From: JBEKYD01 sp049509915
GTDB lineage: Bacteria > Acidobacteriota > Terriglobia > Bryobacterales > Bryobacteraceae
Length of the DNA stretch: 18,964 nucleotides
Direction of reading: 5' to 3'
NCBI GenBank assembly: GCA_049509915.1
Contig: JBEKZL010000146.1
Span: 1-18,964, forward strand
The translations under genes were made by a program, and so were the position numbers. Shown here piece by piece: positions 6,501-14,607 of the stretch. The notes under the pieces were generated by a model. The model saw only the letters and a list, made by a program, of their open reading frames with translations. It was not told the DNA's origin and did not search any database. The first letter of the stretch is position 1, and the number at the start of each line of letters is the position of its first letter.

Positions 6501-9500
6501 ATGCTACGCAAATTCGCCGGGTTGTTACTTGTCTTGTCCGCCACGGCTTCGATTGCGCTCGCGCATGCGAAGCCAATCCCGCAACTGGTCAAGAAAGGCG
6601 CCAAATATAGTCTCCTCGTCGATGGAAAGCCTTTTCTTATGCTGGGGGGACAAGTCGATAACTTCAGCTCCTGGTTGCCTGGGCCCTCATTCCATAACGT
6701 TGCGCCTATCCCGGATGAGATCGCAAAGGTACTGCCCGGATTTAAGTCGTACCACGCGAACACAATCGAGTTTCCAGTCCACTGGGGGTACATCGAACCT
6801 AAAGAAGGCGAGTTCGACTTCACCGCATTCGACCAGATCGTCCGCAACATTCGTGCGCACGCTCTCCGGGCCGTTGTGCTTTGGTTCGGCACATGGAAAG
6901 GCGGCGACGACACGTTTCTGCCCGAGTGGGTCAGGTCCAATCCCGCGCGTTTTCCAAGGGCTCTGGACAAGGATGGAAAAGCGTTGCGGACACTTTCACC
7001 GCATGAGGCGGCGACCCTGGAGGCCGACCGCAAGGCCTTCACCGCTCTGATGAAGCACATCCGGGAAATTGACGAGAACGAAAGGACCGTAATTCTGGTA
7101 CAGGTGGAGAATGAGTCCGGCCTCCTGGGGTCCGCGCGCGACCACTCTCCGGAAGCCAACAAGCTGTTCAAGGGGCCTGTTCCGGAGGCGTTCGCCACCG
7201 CCCTCAAGAAGAAACCAGGAACCTGGGCACAGGTCTTCGGCCTTCAGTTTGCGGATGAGGCGTTCACCACCTACTACATGGCCAGGTACATCAACTCAGT
7301 CGCTCAGTCCGGGAAGGATGCCTACCCGCTGCCGATGTGTCTGAACGTCTGGATGGGTGGGCCGGGAACCAACGCCTTTGGCCGCCCGGGCGACGGCTAT
7401 CCAAGCGGCGGCGGTCAAGCGCACACGCTCGACCTCTGGAAGGCAACGGCTCCGGCCATTGATGCCATCGCTCCCGATATTTACGAAAGTTCCGCCGTCG
7501 TCTATCGGAAGCTCCTTTCCGATTACGCGCGCCCCGATAACCCGCTCCTGCTGGTGGAGACAGGCCAGGGAATGGAGTTCGCCCGGTACTGCTTCATGGC
7601 TGTTGGCGAATACTCGGCGGTCGGGTTTGCGCAGTTCGGAGTGGGGATCAAGGAATACGGAAGCACCCCCGGCGGCGAGTTCGGCTCCCAGTTCGCGGAT
7701 ATGGCGGCGAATTTCCGCCTGCTGGGGAACGCTGCTCCCGTTATTGCAGAACTGCAAGGGACGAAGAAGCTGCAGTCGGCGATCGAGGAGGAGAACATCG
7801 GGCGCCGCTTTCTCTCTTTCGACCGCTACGATGTGCAGGTGAGGTTCCCTCCTGCAATGGGCAGGCAACCCAATTGGGGGGAGCCCAAAGTACCTCCGGC
7901 CATTCCGACCGGCCGCGTGCTTCTCGCCCAATTGCAGCCGGACGAGTTCCTGATCATGGGATTCGACAGCACCGTTGACTTCCGGCCGCCAGTGACTTCG
8001 GGCTACAAAGAAGGCCGGTTTGTCGAGATCGAGGAAGGTCTCTACCAAGATGGTGTCTGGACACCGGACAAATTCCAGCCCGGGGTTTCCACCAAGTCTC
8101 CCGCCCGCGGACTGACGCTGCCAAAAGAAGGCGCGATGCTTCGAGTGAAGCTCCGGTGGGACCGAGGCTGGATATCGCGAACCGCCCCGGGTATACTGAA
8201 CAGGACCCAGGGGTCCAAAATGGCAATTCCGGGTGACACTGGGAGGACTCACATGCGGTTGTTTTGCTCTTTGCTTCTGACGCTGACTCTGGCAGGCGCG
8301 CTACCAGCCGCCGATCCATTTCGCGATCCCCAACTGCCGACCGAGGAGCGGGTGGACAACCTGGTCTCCTTAATGACGTTGGACGAAAAGATCGACTTTT
8401 TGGGGCAGACGACACCGGCTGTCGAGCGTCTCGGCATCAAGAGCTTCACCAACTTCACCGAAGGCCTGCACGGCTTGGGGTGGGCGAGCGGCGGGAGCAT
8501 CACCTCCACCCAGTTTCCGCAGGACATTGGGATGGCTTCCACCTGGGATCCCGACCTGCTTCGGCAAATGGGCGCGGCGGTAGGATACGAAACGCGGATC
8601 TATAACATGAAGACTGGCGGAAAGCGCGTCGGCCTAGCGATCCGGGCGCCCATGGTGGACTTGGGGCGGGAACCGCGTTGGGGCCGTAACGAGGAGTCGT
8701 ATGGCGAGGATCCCTTCCTCGACAGCTCCCTGGCGGTTGCCATCGTCAAGGGTTTGCAGGGCGACAACGCCAAGTACATCCAGGTGGCCTCGACCCTCAA
8801 ACACTTCGTCGCCAACAACAACGAGCTGCACCGGACAAGCAGCAACTCGGTCATGGATGAGCGCGACCTCAGGGAGTACTTCCTGGTGCCGTTCCAAAAG
8901 GCGATCACCGAGGGGCACGCGCAGTCCTTCATGGTGGCTTACAACCTTCTCAACGGCGCTCCCTGCACGGCCCATCCCATCCTGCGCGGCATCGTGATGA
9001 ATGAATGGGGATTCGACGGCATGATCTGCACCGATGCGGGCGGTATGCCCAACCTGATGCGCTCCCAGAAGGTTGTTTCCAGCCTTCCCGAAGCGGCAGC
9101 CATGGCGGTCAAGGCTGGCGTCACGGTTTTCCTCGACCGGCATGCCGGCTACGTTAAGGAGGCGCTCGACCATAACCTCCTCACCGAGGCCGATATCGTG
9201 GACCGGGTCAAAGGCAACCTCCGGATGCGGATGCGCCTGGGAGAATTCGATCCGCCGGCGCTGGTGCCCTGCAGCACCATTACGGGGAAGGAGGAGCCCT
9301 GGTACGGCCCGAAGCACAAAGCCCTGGCGCGGTTGGTGACCGATAAGTCCATCGTGCTGCTGAAGAACAGGAAAAACATTCTCCCCCTCGGCAAGACCGC
9401 CATCCACTCCATCGCCGTCATCGGCGCGGCCGCCAATGAAGTGTACCCGGACTGGTACGCCGGCACCCTGCCTTACGCGGTGACCCCCGTCGAGGGCATC

Positions 9501-10394
9501 CGGGCCAAGGTTGGACCCGCCGTGCATGTGCAATATGTGCGCGACAACATCAACAACCGCATGGCGGCCAACATAGCGGCCGACTCCGACGTGGCGATTG
9601 TGTTCGTCGGCAACAACCCGACGTGCGGGGCGGCTTTCGGCCGGGGTTGCTTGCCATCCGAAGGCAAGGAAGGGGTCGACCGCACCGAAATCGATCTGCC
9701 CAAGGAGCAACTGGACTTGGTGAACCAGGTTTTCAAAGCGAACCCGAAGACTATCATCGTGCTCAAAGCGAGTTTTCCATACGCCATCAACACCATTGAG
9801 GAGACCGTGCCCGGCATCGTCTACATGGCGCATTCCAGCCAGGAGGAAGGCAACGCGCTGGCCGACGTGCTGTTTGGCGACTACAATCCGGCCGGCCGGC
9901 TGGTGCAAACCTGGGTCAAGTCCGTGGGCGACCTGCCGGACATGATGGACTACAATATCCGCGACGGTCGCACGTACATGTATTTCAAGGGTGAGCCCCT
10001 TTATCCGTTCGGCTATGGTCTGAGCTACACAACCTTCCAGTATTCCAATCTCCGCACTAGCGCGGACGCCGTCGGCGGCAAGGGACAGATCACGGTGAGC
10101 GTGACGGTGCAAAACAGCGGCGCCCGGGCGGGCGACGAGGTTGTCCAGATGTACGTGCAACACGTGGGCTCCGCCGTGGAGCGGCCAGTCAAGCAACTGC
10201 GGGGATTCAAGAGGATCACCTTGAAGCCGGGCGAGCGGCAGACGGTTCAGCTCCCGCTGAAGGGCTCGGACCTGGCTTACTGGGACGCGGCCAAACAGAG
10301 CTGGGTGGTGGAGCGGGATAAGCTGAAAATCATGGTCGGGGCCTCGTCGGCCGATCTTCGGTTGGACAAGACCATCGATGTGACGGGGAACTGA
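6501..10394 (+). CDS. Continuous frame joining a GH35/GH42-type beta-galactosidase (DUF5597-like C-terminus) to a GH3 enzyme
   Basis: One uninterrupted frame of 1297 codons. Residues 1-553 are a complete secreted beta-galactosidase-like enzyme: signal peptide MLRKFAGLLLVLSATASIALAHA, VDGKPFLMLGGQ, NTIEFPVHWGYIEPKEG, LWFGTWK, acid/base E205 in QVENESG, nucleophile E353 in LLVETGQ, and a C-terminal beta domain ending GAMLRVKLRW. Paralogues stop within a few codons of this point. Here no stop occurs; 31 codons of spacer-like sequence lead into a second signal peptide and a full GH3 protein. One T-to-C change making CGA at 8163 from TGA would explain it, but that is inference. ATG 6501 is chosen over GTG 6486 because GAGG at 6489 is well placed and the signal peptide starts cleanly. 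It may be two genes, a true fusion, or a sequencing error. The exported enzyme would attack beta-galactosides. Confidence 0.8.
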   Translation: MLRKFAGLLLVLSATASIALAHAKPIPQLVKKGAKYSLLVDGKPFLMLGGQVDNFSSWLPGPSFHNVAPIPDEIAKVLPGFKSYHANTIEFPVHWGYIEPKEGEFDFTAFDQIVRNIRAHALRAVVLWFGTWKGGDDTFLPEWVRSNPARFPRALDKDGKALRTLSPHEAATLEADRKAFTALMKHIREIDENERTVILVQVENESGLLGSARDHSPEANKLFKGPVPEAFATALKKKPGTWAQVFGLQFADEAFTTYYMARYINSVAQSGKDAYPLPMCLNVWMGGPGTNAFGRPGDGYPSGGGQAHTLDLWKATAPAIDAIAPDIYESSAVVYRKLLSDYARPDNPLLLVETGQGMEFARYCFMAVGEYSAVGFAQFGVGIKEYGSTPGGEFGSQFADMAANFRLLGNAAPVIAELQGTKKLQSAIEEENIGRRFLSFDRYDVQVRFPPAMGRQPNWGEPKVPPAIPTGRVLLAQLQPDEFLIMGFDSTVDFRPPVTSGYKEGRFVEIEEGLYQDGVWTPDKFQPGVSTKSPARGLTLPKEGAMLRVKLRWDRGWISRTAPGILNRTQGSKMAIPGDTGRTHMRLFCSLLLTLTLAGALPAADPFRDPQLPTEERVDNLVSLMTLDEKIDFLGQTTPAVERLGIKSFTNFTEGLHGLGWASGGSITSTQFPQDIGMASTWDPDLLRQMGAAVGYETRIYNMKTGGKRVGLAIRAPMVDLGREPRWGRNEESYGEDPFLDSSLAVAIVKGLQGDNAKYIQVASTLKHFVANNNELHRTSSNSVMDERDLREYFLVPFQKAITEGHAQSFMVAYNLLNGAPCTAHPILRGIVMNEWGFDGMICTDAGGMPNLMRSQKVVSSLPEAAAMAVKAGVTVFLDRHAGYVKEALDHNLLTEADIVDRVKGNLRMRMRLGEFDPPALVPCSTITGKEEPWYGPKHKALARLVTDKSIVLLKNRKNILPLGKTAIHSIAVIGAAANEVYPDWYAGTLPYAVTPVEGIRAKVGPAVHVQYVRDNINNRMAANIAADSDVAIVFVGNNPTCGAAFGRGCLPSEGKEGVDRTEIDLPKEQLDLVNQVFKANPKTIIVLKASFPYAINTIEETVPGIVYMAHSSQEEGNALADVLFGDYNPAGRLVQTWVKSVGDLPDMMDYNIRDGRTYMYFKGEPLYPFGYGLSYTTFQYSNLRTSADAVGGKGQITVSVTVQNSGARAGDEVVQMYVQHVGSAVERPVKQLRGFKRITLKPGERQTVQLPLKGSDLAYWDAAKQSWVVERDKLKIMVGASSADLRLDKTIDVTGN
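8169..8197 (+). promoter_or_regulatory. Promoter-like sequence between the GH35 and GH3 parts
   Basis: TGGATA (8169-8174) and TATACT (8192-8197) are separated by 17 bases, matching a sigma-70 promoter at 4/6 and 5/6 positions. It lies in the 93-base read-through spacer, about 55 bases before the GH3 ATG, and suggests GH3 is its own transcription unit. Confidence 0.4.
8241..8246 (+). promoter_or_regulatory. Ribosome binding site for the GH3 gene inside the fused frame
   Basis: GGGAGG lies six bases before ATG 8253, which opens a Sec signal peptide. A strong, well-spaced site inside an open frame argues that GH3 translation starts here. Confidence 0.65.
8253..10394 (+). CDS. GH3 beta-glycosidase (beta-glucosidase/xylosidase-like), secreted
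   Basis: A 713-residue protein from its own ATG, with signal peptide MRLFCSLLLTLTLAGALPAA. The architecture is typical full-length GH3. The N-terminal barrel has RVDNLVSLMTLDEKIDFL, GREPRWGRNEESYGEDP and KHFVANNNE, with the nucleophile D261 in GFDGMICTDAGG. The alpha/beta sandwich has SIVLLKNRKNILPL, VGNNPTC and SEGKEGVDRTEIDLP, the last in the usual acid/base region. The C-terminal fibronectin-III-like domain includes PFGYGLSYTTF and GDEVVQMYVQ. Members release terminal beta-glucose, xylose or similar residues; the donor cannot be decided here. It shares an open frame with the upstream GH35-type enzyme but has its own RBS and promoter-like sequence. A decayed GH35-type tail follows 80 bases downstream. 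Confidence 0.9.
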   Translation: MRLFCSLLLTLTLAGALPAADPFRDPQLPTEERVDNLVSLMTLDEKIDFLGQTTPAVERLGIKSFTNFTEGLHGLGWASGGSITSTQFPQDIGMASTWDPDLLRQMGAAVGYETRIYNMKTGGKRVGLAIRAPMVDLGREPRWGRNEESYGEDPFLDSSLAVAIVKGLQGDNAKYIQVASTLKHFVANNNELHRTSSNSVMDERDLREYFLVPFQKAITEGHAQSFMVAYNLLNGAPCTAHPILRGIVMNEWGFDGMICTDAGGMPNLMRSQKVVSSLPEAAAMAVKAGVTVFLDRHAGYVKEALDHNLLTEADIVDRVKGNLRMRMRLGEFDPPALVPCSTITGKEEPWYGPKHKALARLVTDKSIVLLKNRKNILPLGKTAIHSIAVIGAAANEVYPDWYAGTLPYAVTPVEGIRAKVGPAVHVQYVRDNINNRMAANIAADSDVAIVFVGNNPTCGAAFGRGCLPSEGKEGVDRTEIDLPKEQLDLVNQVFKANPKTIIVLKASFPYAINTIEETVPGIVYMAHSSQEEGNALADVLFGDYNPAGRLVQTWVKSVGDLPDMMDYNIRDGRTYMYFKGEPLYPFGYGLSYTTFQYSNLRTSADAVGGKGQITVSVTVQNSGARAGDEVVQMYVQHVGSAVERPVKQLRGFKRITLKPGERQTVQLPLKGSDLAYWDAAKQSWVVERDKLKIMVGASSADLRLDKTIDVTGN

Positions 10395-10474
10395 TTTCGG
10401 AGGCTGGCTCTCGGGCAAGGAAACGTAGGACTATAGTTTGTGAAGGGCATTCCGCACGTCGAATGAAGGTCCGA

Positions 10475-10834
10475 TGATACAGCGAATCTACGCGGGCGCA
10501 GACTTACGACGTGCTGGTGTAATTCCGCCTGCCCAGCAGGTTCGCGCCGGCGCCGCCGCCCGGAAGCGAGCCGAGCGGGCGCGTGTTGATCGGAGAGTTG
10601 GAGCCGGACGAGTTCCTGGTGCTCGGCTTCGACTCGAATGTGGAGTTCCGGCCCAGCCAAGGCTCGGCGTTCGCCGCGGCGCAATTCCTCGAGGCGGATG
10701 AAGGGGTGTATGACGAGAACGGCGTCTGGAAGCGCACAGACATCGGCAGGACCGCCCAGGGAGACTACGCCCCGCCCACGGTCAGCCTTCCCGCGCAAGG
10801 AGCGTTGTTCAAAGTCAAACTCATGCGCTACTGA
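10475..10834 (+). pseudogene. GH35/GH42-type beta-galactosidase, C-terminal remnant
   Basis: The frame ending at 10834 reads GRVLIGELEPDEFLVLGFDSNVEF and closes QGALFKVKLMRY-stop. It matches GRVLLAQLQPDEFLIMGFDSTVDF and GAMLRVKLRW of the intact copy at 6501, so it is the same subfamily. Upstream in the same frame the match continues as TYDVLV-stop-FR (TAA at 10520) against YDVQVRF, and another stop lies at 10475. The catalytic barrel is entirely missing. It could be the far end of the same ancestral gene whose N-terminus lies at 1-391, or a leftover of a duplicated GH35-GH3 unit. No separate function is expected. Confidence 0.85.
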
Positions 10835-10867
10835 CGCCAGTTTGATAGAGACCCCGCACTGCCCGCC

Positions 10868-10930
10868 TTATTGGTAGCGATACAGTTTGACCCGCAAGAT
10901 ACTGTGTTCGCTGAGACGGTACCGCGACCA
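10868..10930 (-). pseudogene. GH35-type C-terminal tail remnant, frameshifted
   Basis: On the minus strand the last codons before TAA at 10870-10868 read ILRVKLYRYQ-stop, matching the ends of intact neighbours (ILRVVVYRYE, IKLYRYH, VKVYRYK). Just upstream the match moves to another frame reading GTVSANTV, comparable to LPLRPNTI. Only about 20-25 codons are recognisable. It lies directly downstream of the intact minus-strand GH35 gene and tail-to-tail with the plus-strand remnant, 33 bases away. Confidence 0.6.
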
Positions 10931-11000
10931 AACCGGACCAGCACGCGAGAATGCAGCACAACGCATTCCCGATTTTCACAAATTCTCCTTCGGGCTTCTT

Positions 11001-12755
11001 CTACTTGTACCGATACACTTTCACGCGCTGGATGGCGCGTTCGGCGAAGGAAAGGTGCGGCTGGGCAAAAAGCCGCACGCCGAAGCCCGACTGACCAAGG
11101 GCTACGGCGTTGGCGAAGTCGCGGCGGAGGGTGGAGTCGTCGCCGGCCAGGTACCGGATGTGAACCCACTGGCCGTTTTCGAACCGGCCGGCTTCCTGCT
11201 CCGCGAGCCCCACGAACTCGGGTCCCGGCGGGTCGGGCGAAAAGGTGATCTGCAGGTTGTCGCCAGCCATGAGGAACTCGTCCGGGCCCGTCAACATAAA
11301 GATGCCGTAGCCGGTGAGGTCGGGTACTACGTCGAACGGCTTCAGGGTCGAAGCGCCCTGGCCGATCGGAACATCGGAGACGCTACGCCGGCCCCACCCC
11401 CAAAGGGACACGTTTAGAATATTACCGCCCAGCTTGATCCGCGTATCCGGGTTGTCTTTGTTGAGCCACGCGCCGGCGATGGTGCCCTTGGCCTGGTGTT
11501 CCAGCACCAGCGGGGCGAGTTGCGCCAGCGTCGCATAAGCGGCCGGGAGCGGAAGGTTCTCGATATCGGTAGGAACCTGTGGCCCGGCATCGCTGGCCCG
11601 GAAAGCAGTCAGACGCTGCAACTCACCGATGCCCATCGACGAATAGCCCACTGCTTTGTGCTGCCCGATGGCGTAGAACGCATTCGCGGCGCCGTGGATG
11701 TCTCCGGCGGACTCGGGAATGAATAAGGGGTTGCCGGACCGGCTGAATCGCGCCGCCAGTTCGGCAAAGTTGGGCATGTAAATATCCGGGCACAGCATAT
11801 CCACATGCGGGGCGCCCGCGCGCCAGATATCGTGCATGTGAGCCTGCGGGCCGCCGCTCGGATAATCGCCCGGCCCTCTGTCGGCCGGCGCATTGAGCCA
11901 AGCGTTCACAAACATCGGAATGGGGTACTCGCGCTTGCCCGCCTCGGTCACTTTATCGACGTACCGGGCATAGTTCCAGCCCATGAAGATCTCGTCCGTC
12001 TGAACGCCCTTCCCGAAAACTTCTTCCCAGGTTCCCGAGGTTTTGAAGCCGCCGGCCTCCCAGATTTTTCGAAATTCCGGGAGCAGGTTGTCCTTGTGCT
12101 TTTGGAGATAATCCAGAAACTCGGCCGGCACTGGTTTGCCGAAAGCCTGGTTGGCCACCGGCGAGCGGTCGCGAGAATCGCCGAGCAGTCCGACCTCGTT
12201 CTCCACCTGCACCATGAGCACCCGGCGGTTCTTGTCCACTTCGCGAACGTGCCGCATCAGCGCCGCGAACGCTCGTGCATCCGCCTGCCAGTTGCTTTCG
12301 CTCAGCGTCGAGAGGGTCTCCACGCTCTTGCCGTTTTGGATCTGGGCCCGCGGAAAGCGGTCTTGGTTCGCCTTCACCCACGCGGGCACGAAGTTCGACT
12401 GGCCGTTCTTCCAACTGCCGAACCAGAGCCAGGCGATCCGGAGATTGCATTTGTTGGCGTTTTCGATTGCCGCGTCGGCAAAGTGGAAATCGTAGTCGCC
12501 CTCTCGCGGCTCAATCCATGCCCACGCCATGGCCGTCAGCACCGTATTGAGGTGCACTTGCCTGGCCAGTATGGGAAAGATCCTCTGCATGTAGTCGAGG
12601 TCCGAAGGCGCCGTGTTGGCCAACTCGCCCGACAGAGCCAGAAATGGTTTGCCGTCCACGATCAGTTGCACTGCATCGCCCCGCTTTTCCATGTGGGGAA
12701 GGGCCTGGGCGTACGCCGTAGCGGCCGCCAGTGCACACATCAGTAGAGTCTTCAT
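11001..12755 (-). CDS. GH35/GH42-type beta-galactosidase with DUF5597-like C-terminal domain, secreted
   Basis: A 584-residue exported enzyme (signal peptide MKTLLMCALAAATAYA). A clan-A barrel carries VDGKPFLALSGE, LNTVLTAMAWAWIEPREGDYDF and LWFGSWKNG, then the acid/base E187 in QVENEVG and nucleophile E348 in LFIPESAG. The C-terminal beta domain includes TGPDEFLMAGDNLQITF and ends VKVYRYK. It belongs to the same subfamily as the tandem pair at 14608 and 16346. ATG 12755 is preferred over an upstream GTG at 12806 because the signal peptide begins there. No Shine-Dalgarno precedes it; instead a promoter-like sequence ends nine bases upstream, suggesting a leaderless mRNA. It diverges from the GH-N/GH35 operon. 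Bacterial relatives include xyloglucan-active beta-galactosidases, but the substrate here is unknown. Confidence 0.9.
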   Translation of the reverse strand: MKTLLMCALAAATAYAQALPHMEKRGDAVQLIVDGKPFLALSGELANTAPSDLDYMQRIFPILARQVHLNTVLTAMAWAWIEPREGDYDFHFADAAIENANKCNLRIAWLWFGSWKNGQSNFVPAWVKANQDRFPRAQIQNGKSVETLSTLSESNWQADARAFAALMRHVREVDKNRRVLMVQVENEVGLLGDSRDRSPVANQAFGKPVPAEFLDYLQKHKDNLLPEFRKIWEAGGFKTSGTWEEVFGKGVQTDEIFMGWNYARYVDKVTEAGKREYPIPMFVNAWLNAPADRGPGDYPSGGPQAHMHDIWRAGAPHVDMLCPDIYMPNFAELAARFSRSGNPLFIPESAGDIHGAANAFYAIGQHKAVGYSSMGIGELQRLTAFRASDAGPQVPTDIENLPLPAAYATLAQLAPLVLEHQAKGTIAGAWLNKDNPDTRIKLGGNILNVSLWGWGRRSVSDVPIGQGASTLKPFDVVPDLTGYGIFMLTGPDEFLMAGDNLQITFSPDPPGPEFVGLAEQEAGRFENGQWVHIRYLAGDDSTLRRDFANAVALGQSGFGVRLFAQPHLSFAERAIQRVKVYRYK

Positions 12756-12764
12756 CGAGGAGAA

Positions 12765-12793
12765 ATGGTAACAAGTTGCTGTACGGCTATCAA
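12765..12793 (-). promoter_or_regulatory. Probable promoter giving a leaderless GH35 transcript
   Basis: On the minus strand TTGATA (12793-12788) and TACCAT (12770-12765) are 17 bases apart, matching a sigma-70 promoter at 5/6 and 4/6. Transcription would begin at or a few bases before ATG 12755, which has no purine-rich ribosome-binding site. Confidence 0.4.
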
Positions 12794-12962
12794 TCGTGTT
12801 CGACACTTTTGCCGTCCGGCCTCAGGGGTAGGGGTGGTGCCTCGGGGTTGGTGCTTGTTGCCGTAGCGAATGCCTGCTACGCTAGCTCGTCAGGGTGGAA
12901 TGCCCGCTTTTCGATGCGTCCCATTCCCTACGCCAGACGCCGCTCTTGACGTAACTCGCAGC

Positions 12963-12968
12963 AAGGAG
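12963..12968 (+). promoter_or_regulatory. Ribosome binding site of the beta-helix hydrolase
   Basis: AAGGAG lies 11 bases before ATG 12980, slightly farther than ideal, and supports this start for the first gene of the operon. A 6-bp inverted repeat CGTAGC/GCTACG (12862-12881) lies upstream in the same divergent region. Confidence 0.6.
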
Positions 12969-12979
12969 ATAAACACGCA

Positions 12980-14590
12980 ATGGCAAGACTATCAGCCGTC
13001 GCGATTGTGATGCTGGCGATGCTCTGTCCGGCAGCCACCTTTGCCACGGTCGTCCCTACGCCTCCGTATCCCGGGGCGTCGCCGAGCCTGGCTTATAAGG
13101 TGACAGTGGACGGCCAACCCATCTTTGCATATCGCTATCCAACCTACAACCAGTTCAATTGGATGGACTACGCCAGTTTCAGTATGACTGGCAAGGTTCA
13201 TGTCACGATAACGTCGCTCATCAGCGAGAGGGATGTGCGCACCTGCTACATCAGGCCGATCGCTTACAACATCCAGCCGCAGATCAAGGGCAATACCGTC
13301 AGCTTCGACCTCGACCGGCCACGTTATCTGGTCGTCTTCATCAACGAGGAGCCGCTCTTCTCCAGCACCGGACTGCTGCTGTTTGCCGATGCGCCCGAGG
13401 CGAATGCTCCTAAACTGGGCGATTCGAACGTGGTCAACATCATGGACTACAAAACTGATAAAACGGGTAAGACCGTCGAGACCGCGAAGATCAATCAGGC
13501 CATTAGCGACGTGTCCGCGAGGCCCGGGGGCGGCGTGCTGTTTTTCCCGAAGGGCGGCGTTTACCTGACCGGCTTGGTGATGATGAAGAGCAACGTCAAA
13601 TTCTACGTCGAGACCGGCGCCGTGATCAAAGGGTCCACCAGGAATGCGGACTACGTCTTGCCGCCCGGGACGGCGGGAGGCCCGGGTAGGGTGCAGCGTG
13701 CACTGTTTGTCTTTAACAACGTCGAGAATTCCAGCCTGATGGGCCGGGGAACCGTCGACATGCAGGGCTATCCGTGGTTATGGCATGACCTCCAACCCGA
13801 CCTCGGGGACGGCAGCGCAAGAACGCCGGAGGGATTGGTGAATGATCCTCACGGGAAGGGCGTCAAGGGCTACGTGGTGAACAACTGCAAGAACATCACC
13901 TTCCAGGATCTGTTCCTTCTTCGCTCCTCGTATTGGACGGTGACGGTCAGCAACACCGACGGTTTCACCAGCCGGAATATCAAGCTCATCAACCGCAAGC
14001 AGCAGTACCACGACGATGCCTATGACATCACCGGCGGCAGCAAACATATACTGGTGGAAAACGGGTTTTCCATGACCATGGACGATACTTTCGCCTTCTA
14101 TGGGGGCGCGGGCGCCGGCCTTGAGGATGTGGTGGTGAAGGGATATGTAAATTACAGCTACAGTTCGTCCCTGGTCCTTGGGTATGGCTCTATCCCAGCA
14201 GCCAGGCACGTGCGCTTCGAAGACGTGAACTTCGTCACGACCCAAAATAAGTTTGCCATTTGGATTCAATTCACGCCCGCGTACTTTACCGGACGGGGGT
14301 ATCCCACCCGCGCGAGCAGCAAGCAGGCTTTGGACGATTTCCACTTTATTAACTGCACGTGGGAGCACGACGGCGGGCAGATCTACATCGATGGCGGCGA
14401 TTCGGCGTTGACCAACTTTGTTTTCGAGAACTGCATCTTCTATACGCCGAGCCGGCCTGCGAAGATTACCGGGAAAAACGTCGGTCCGATTCTGTTCAAA
14501 AACGTGAAGCTGAATGGGACGGTAGTCAGGAGCATCGACCAGTTGACGAAGGCTGCGTGGGATATCTCCGTTCCCATGAAGTTTCAGTAG
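12980..14590 (+). CDS. Secreted clan GH-N parallel beta-helix hydrolase (GH28/GH49-like)
   Basis: A 536-residue protein: signal peptide (MARLSAVAIVMLAMLCPAATFA), an N-terminal beta-sandwich-like domain to about residue 150 (YKVTVDGQPIFAYRYPTYNQ, CYIRPIAYNIQPQIKG), and a right-handed beta-helix starting near INQAISDVSARPGGGVLFFP. Three aspartates, D349 (DAYDITGG), D368 and D369 (MDDTFAF), fit the clan GH-N active site. Their 19/20-residue spacing resembles GH49 dextranase (D376/D395/D396, from memory) more than GH28 polygalacturonase (21/22). The canonical GH28 GHG and RIK motifs are not visible; SSSLVLGYG and AIWIQF occupy the equivalent region. The N-terminal sandwich also favours GH49-like architecture. 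Pipelines may call it polygalacturonase; an alpha-glucan or another backbone is equally possible. It is the first gene of an operon, 17 bases before the next start. Confidence 0.8.
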   Translation: MARLSAVAIVMLAMLCPAATFATVVPTPPYPGASPSLAYKVTVDGQPIFAYRYPTYNQFNWMDYASFSMTGKVHVTITSLISERDVRTCYIRPIAYNIQPQIKGNTVSFDLDRPRYLVVFINEEPLFSSTGLLLFADAPEANAPKLGDSNVVNIMDYKTDKTGKTVETAKINQAISDVSARPGGGVLFFPKGGVYLTGLVMMKSNVKFYVETGAVIKGSTRNADYVLPPGTAGGPGRVQRALFVFNNVENSSLMGRGTVDMQGYPWLWHDLQPDLGDGSARTPEGLVNDPHGKGVKGYVVNNCKNITFQDLFLLRSSYWTVTVSNTDGFTSRNIKLINRKQQYHDDAYDITGGSKHILVENGFSMTMDDTFAFYGGAGAGLEDVVVKGYVNYSYSSSLVLGYGSIPAARHVRFEDVNFVTTQNKFAIWIQFTPAYFTGRGYPTRASSKQALDDFHFINCTWEHDGGQIYIDGGDSALTNFVFENCIFYTPSRPAKITGKNVGPILFKNVKLNGTVVRSIDQLTKAAWDISVPMKFQ

Positions 14591-14607
14591 TGGGGCAAAG
14601 AACAAAC

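Noticed and set aside
8634..10418. 594-codon minus-strand frame antisense to GH3
   Set aside because: Shadow frame of a GC-rich gene; it has no homology I recognise, while the plus strand shows a full GH3 protein.
12765..12865. Small plus-strand frame with AGGAG before ATG 12765
   Set aside because: About 33 codons, no homology, and it overlaps the better-supported minus-strand promoter.
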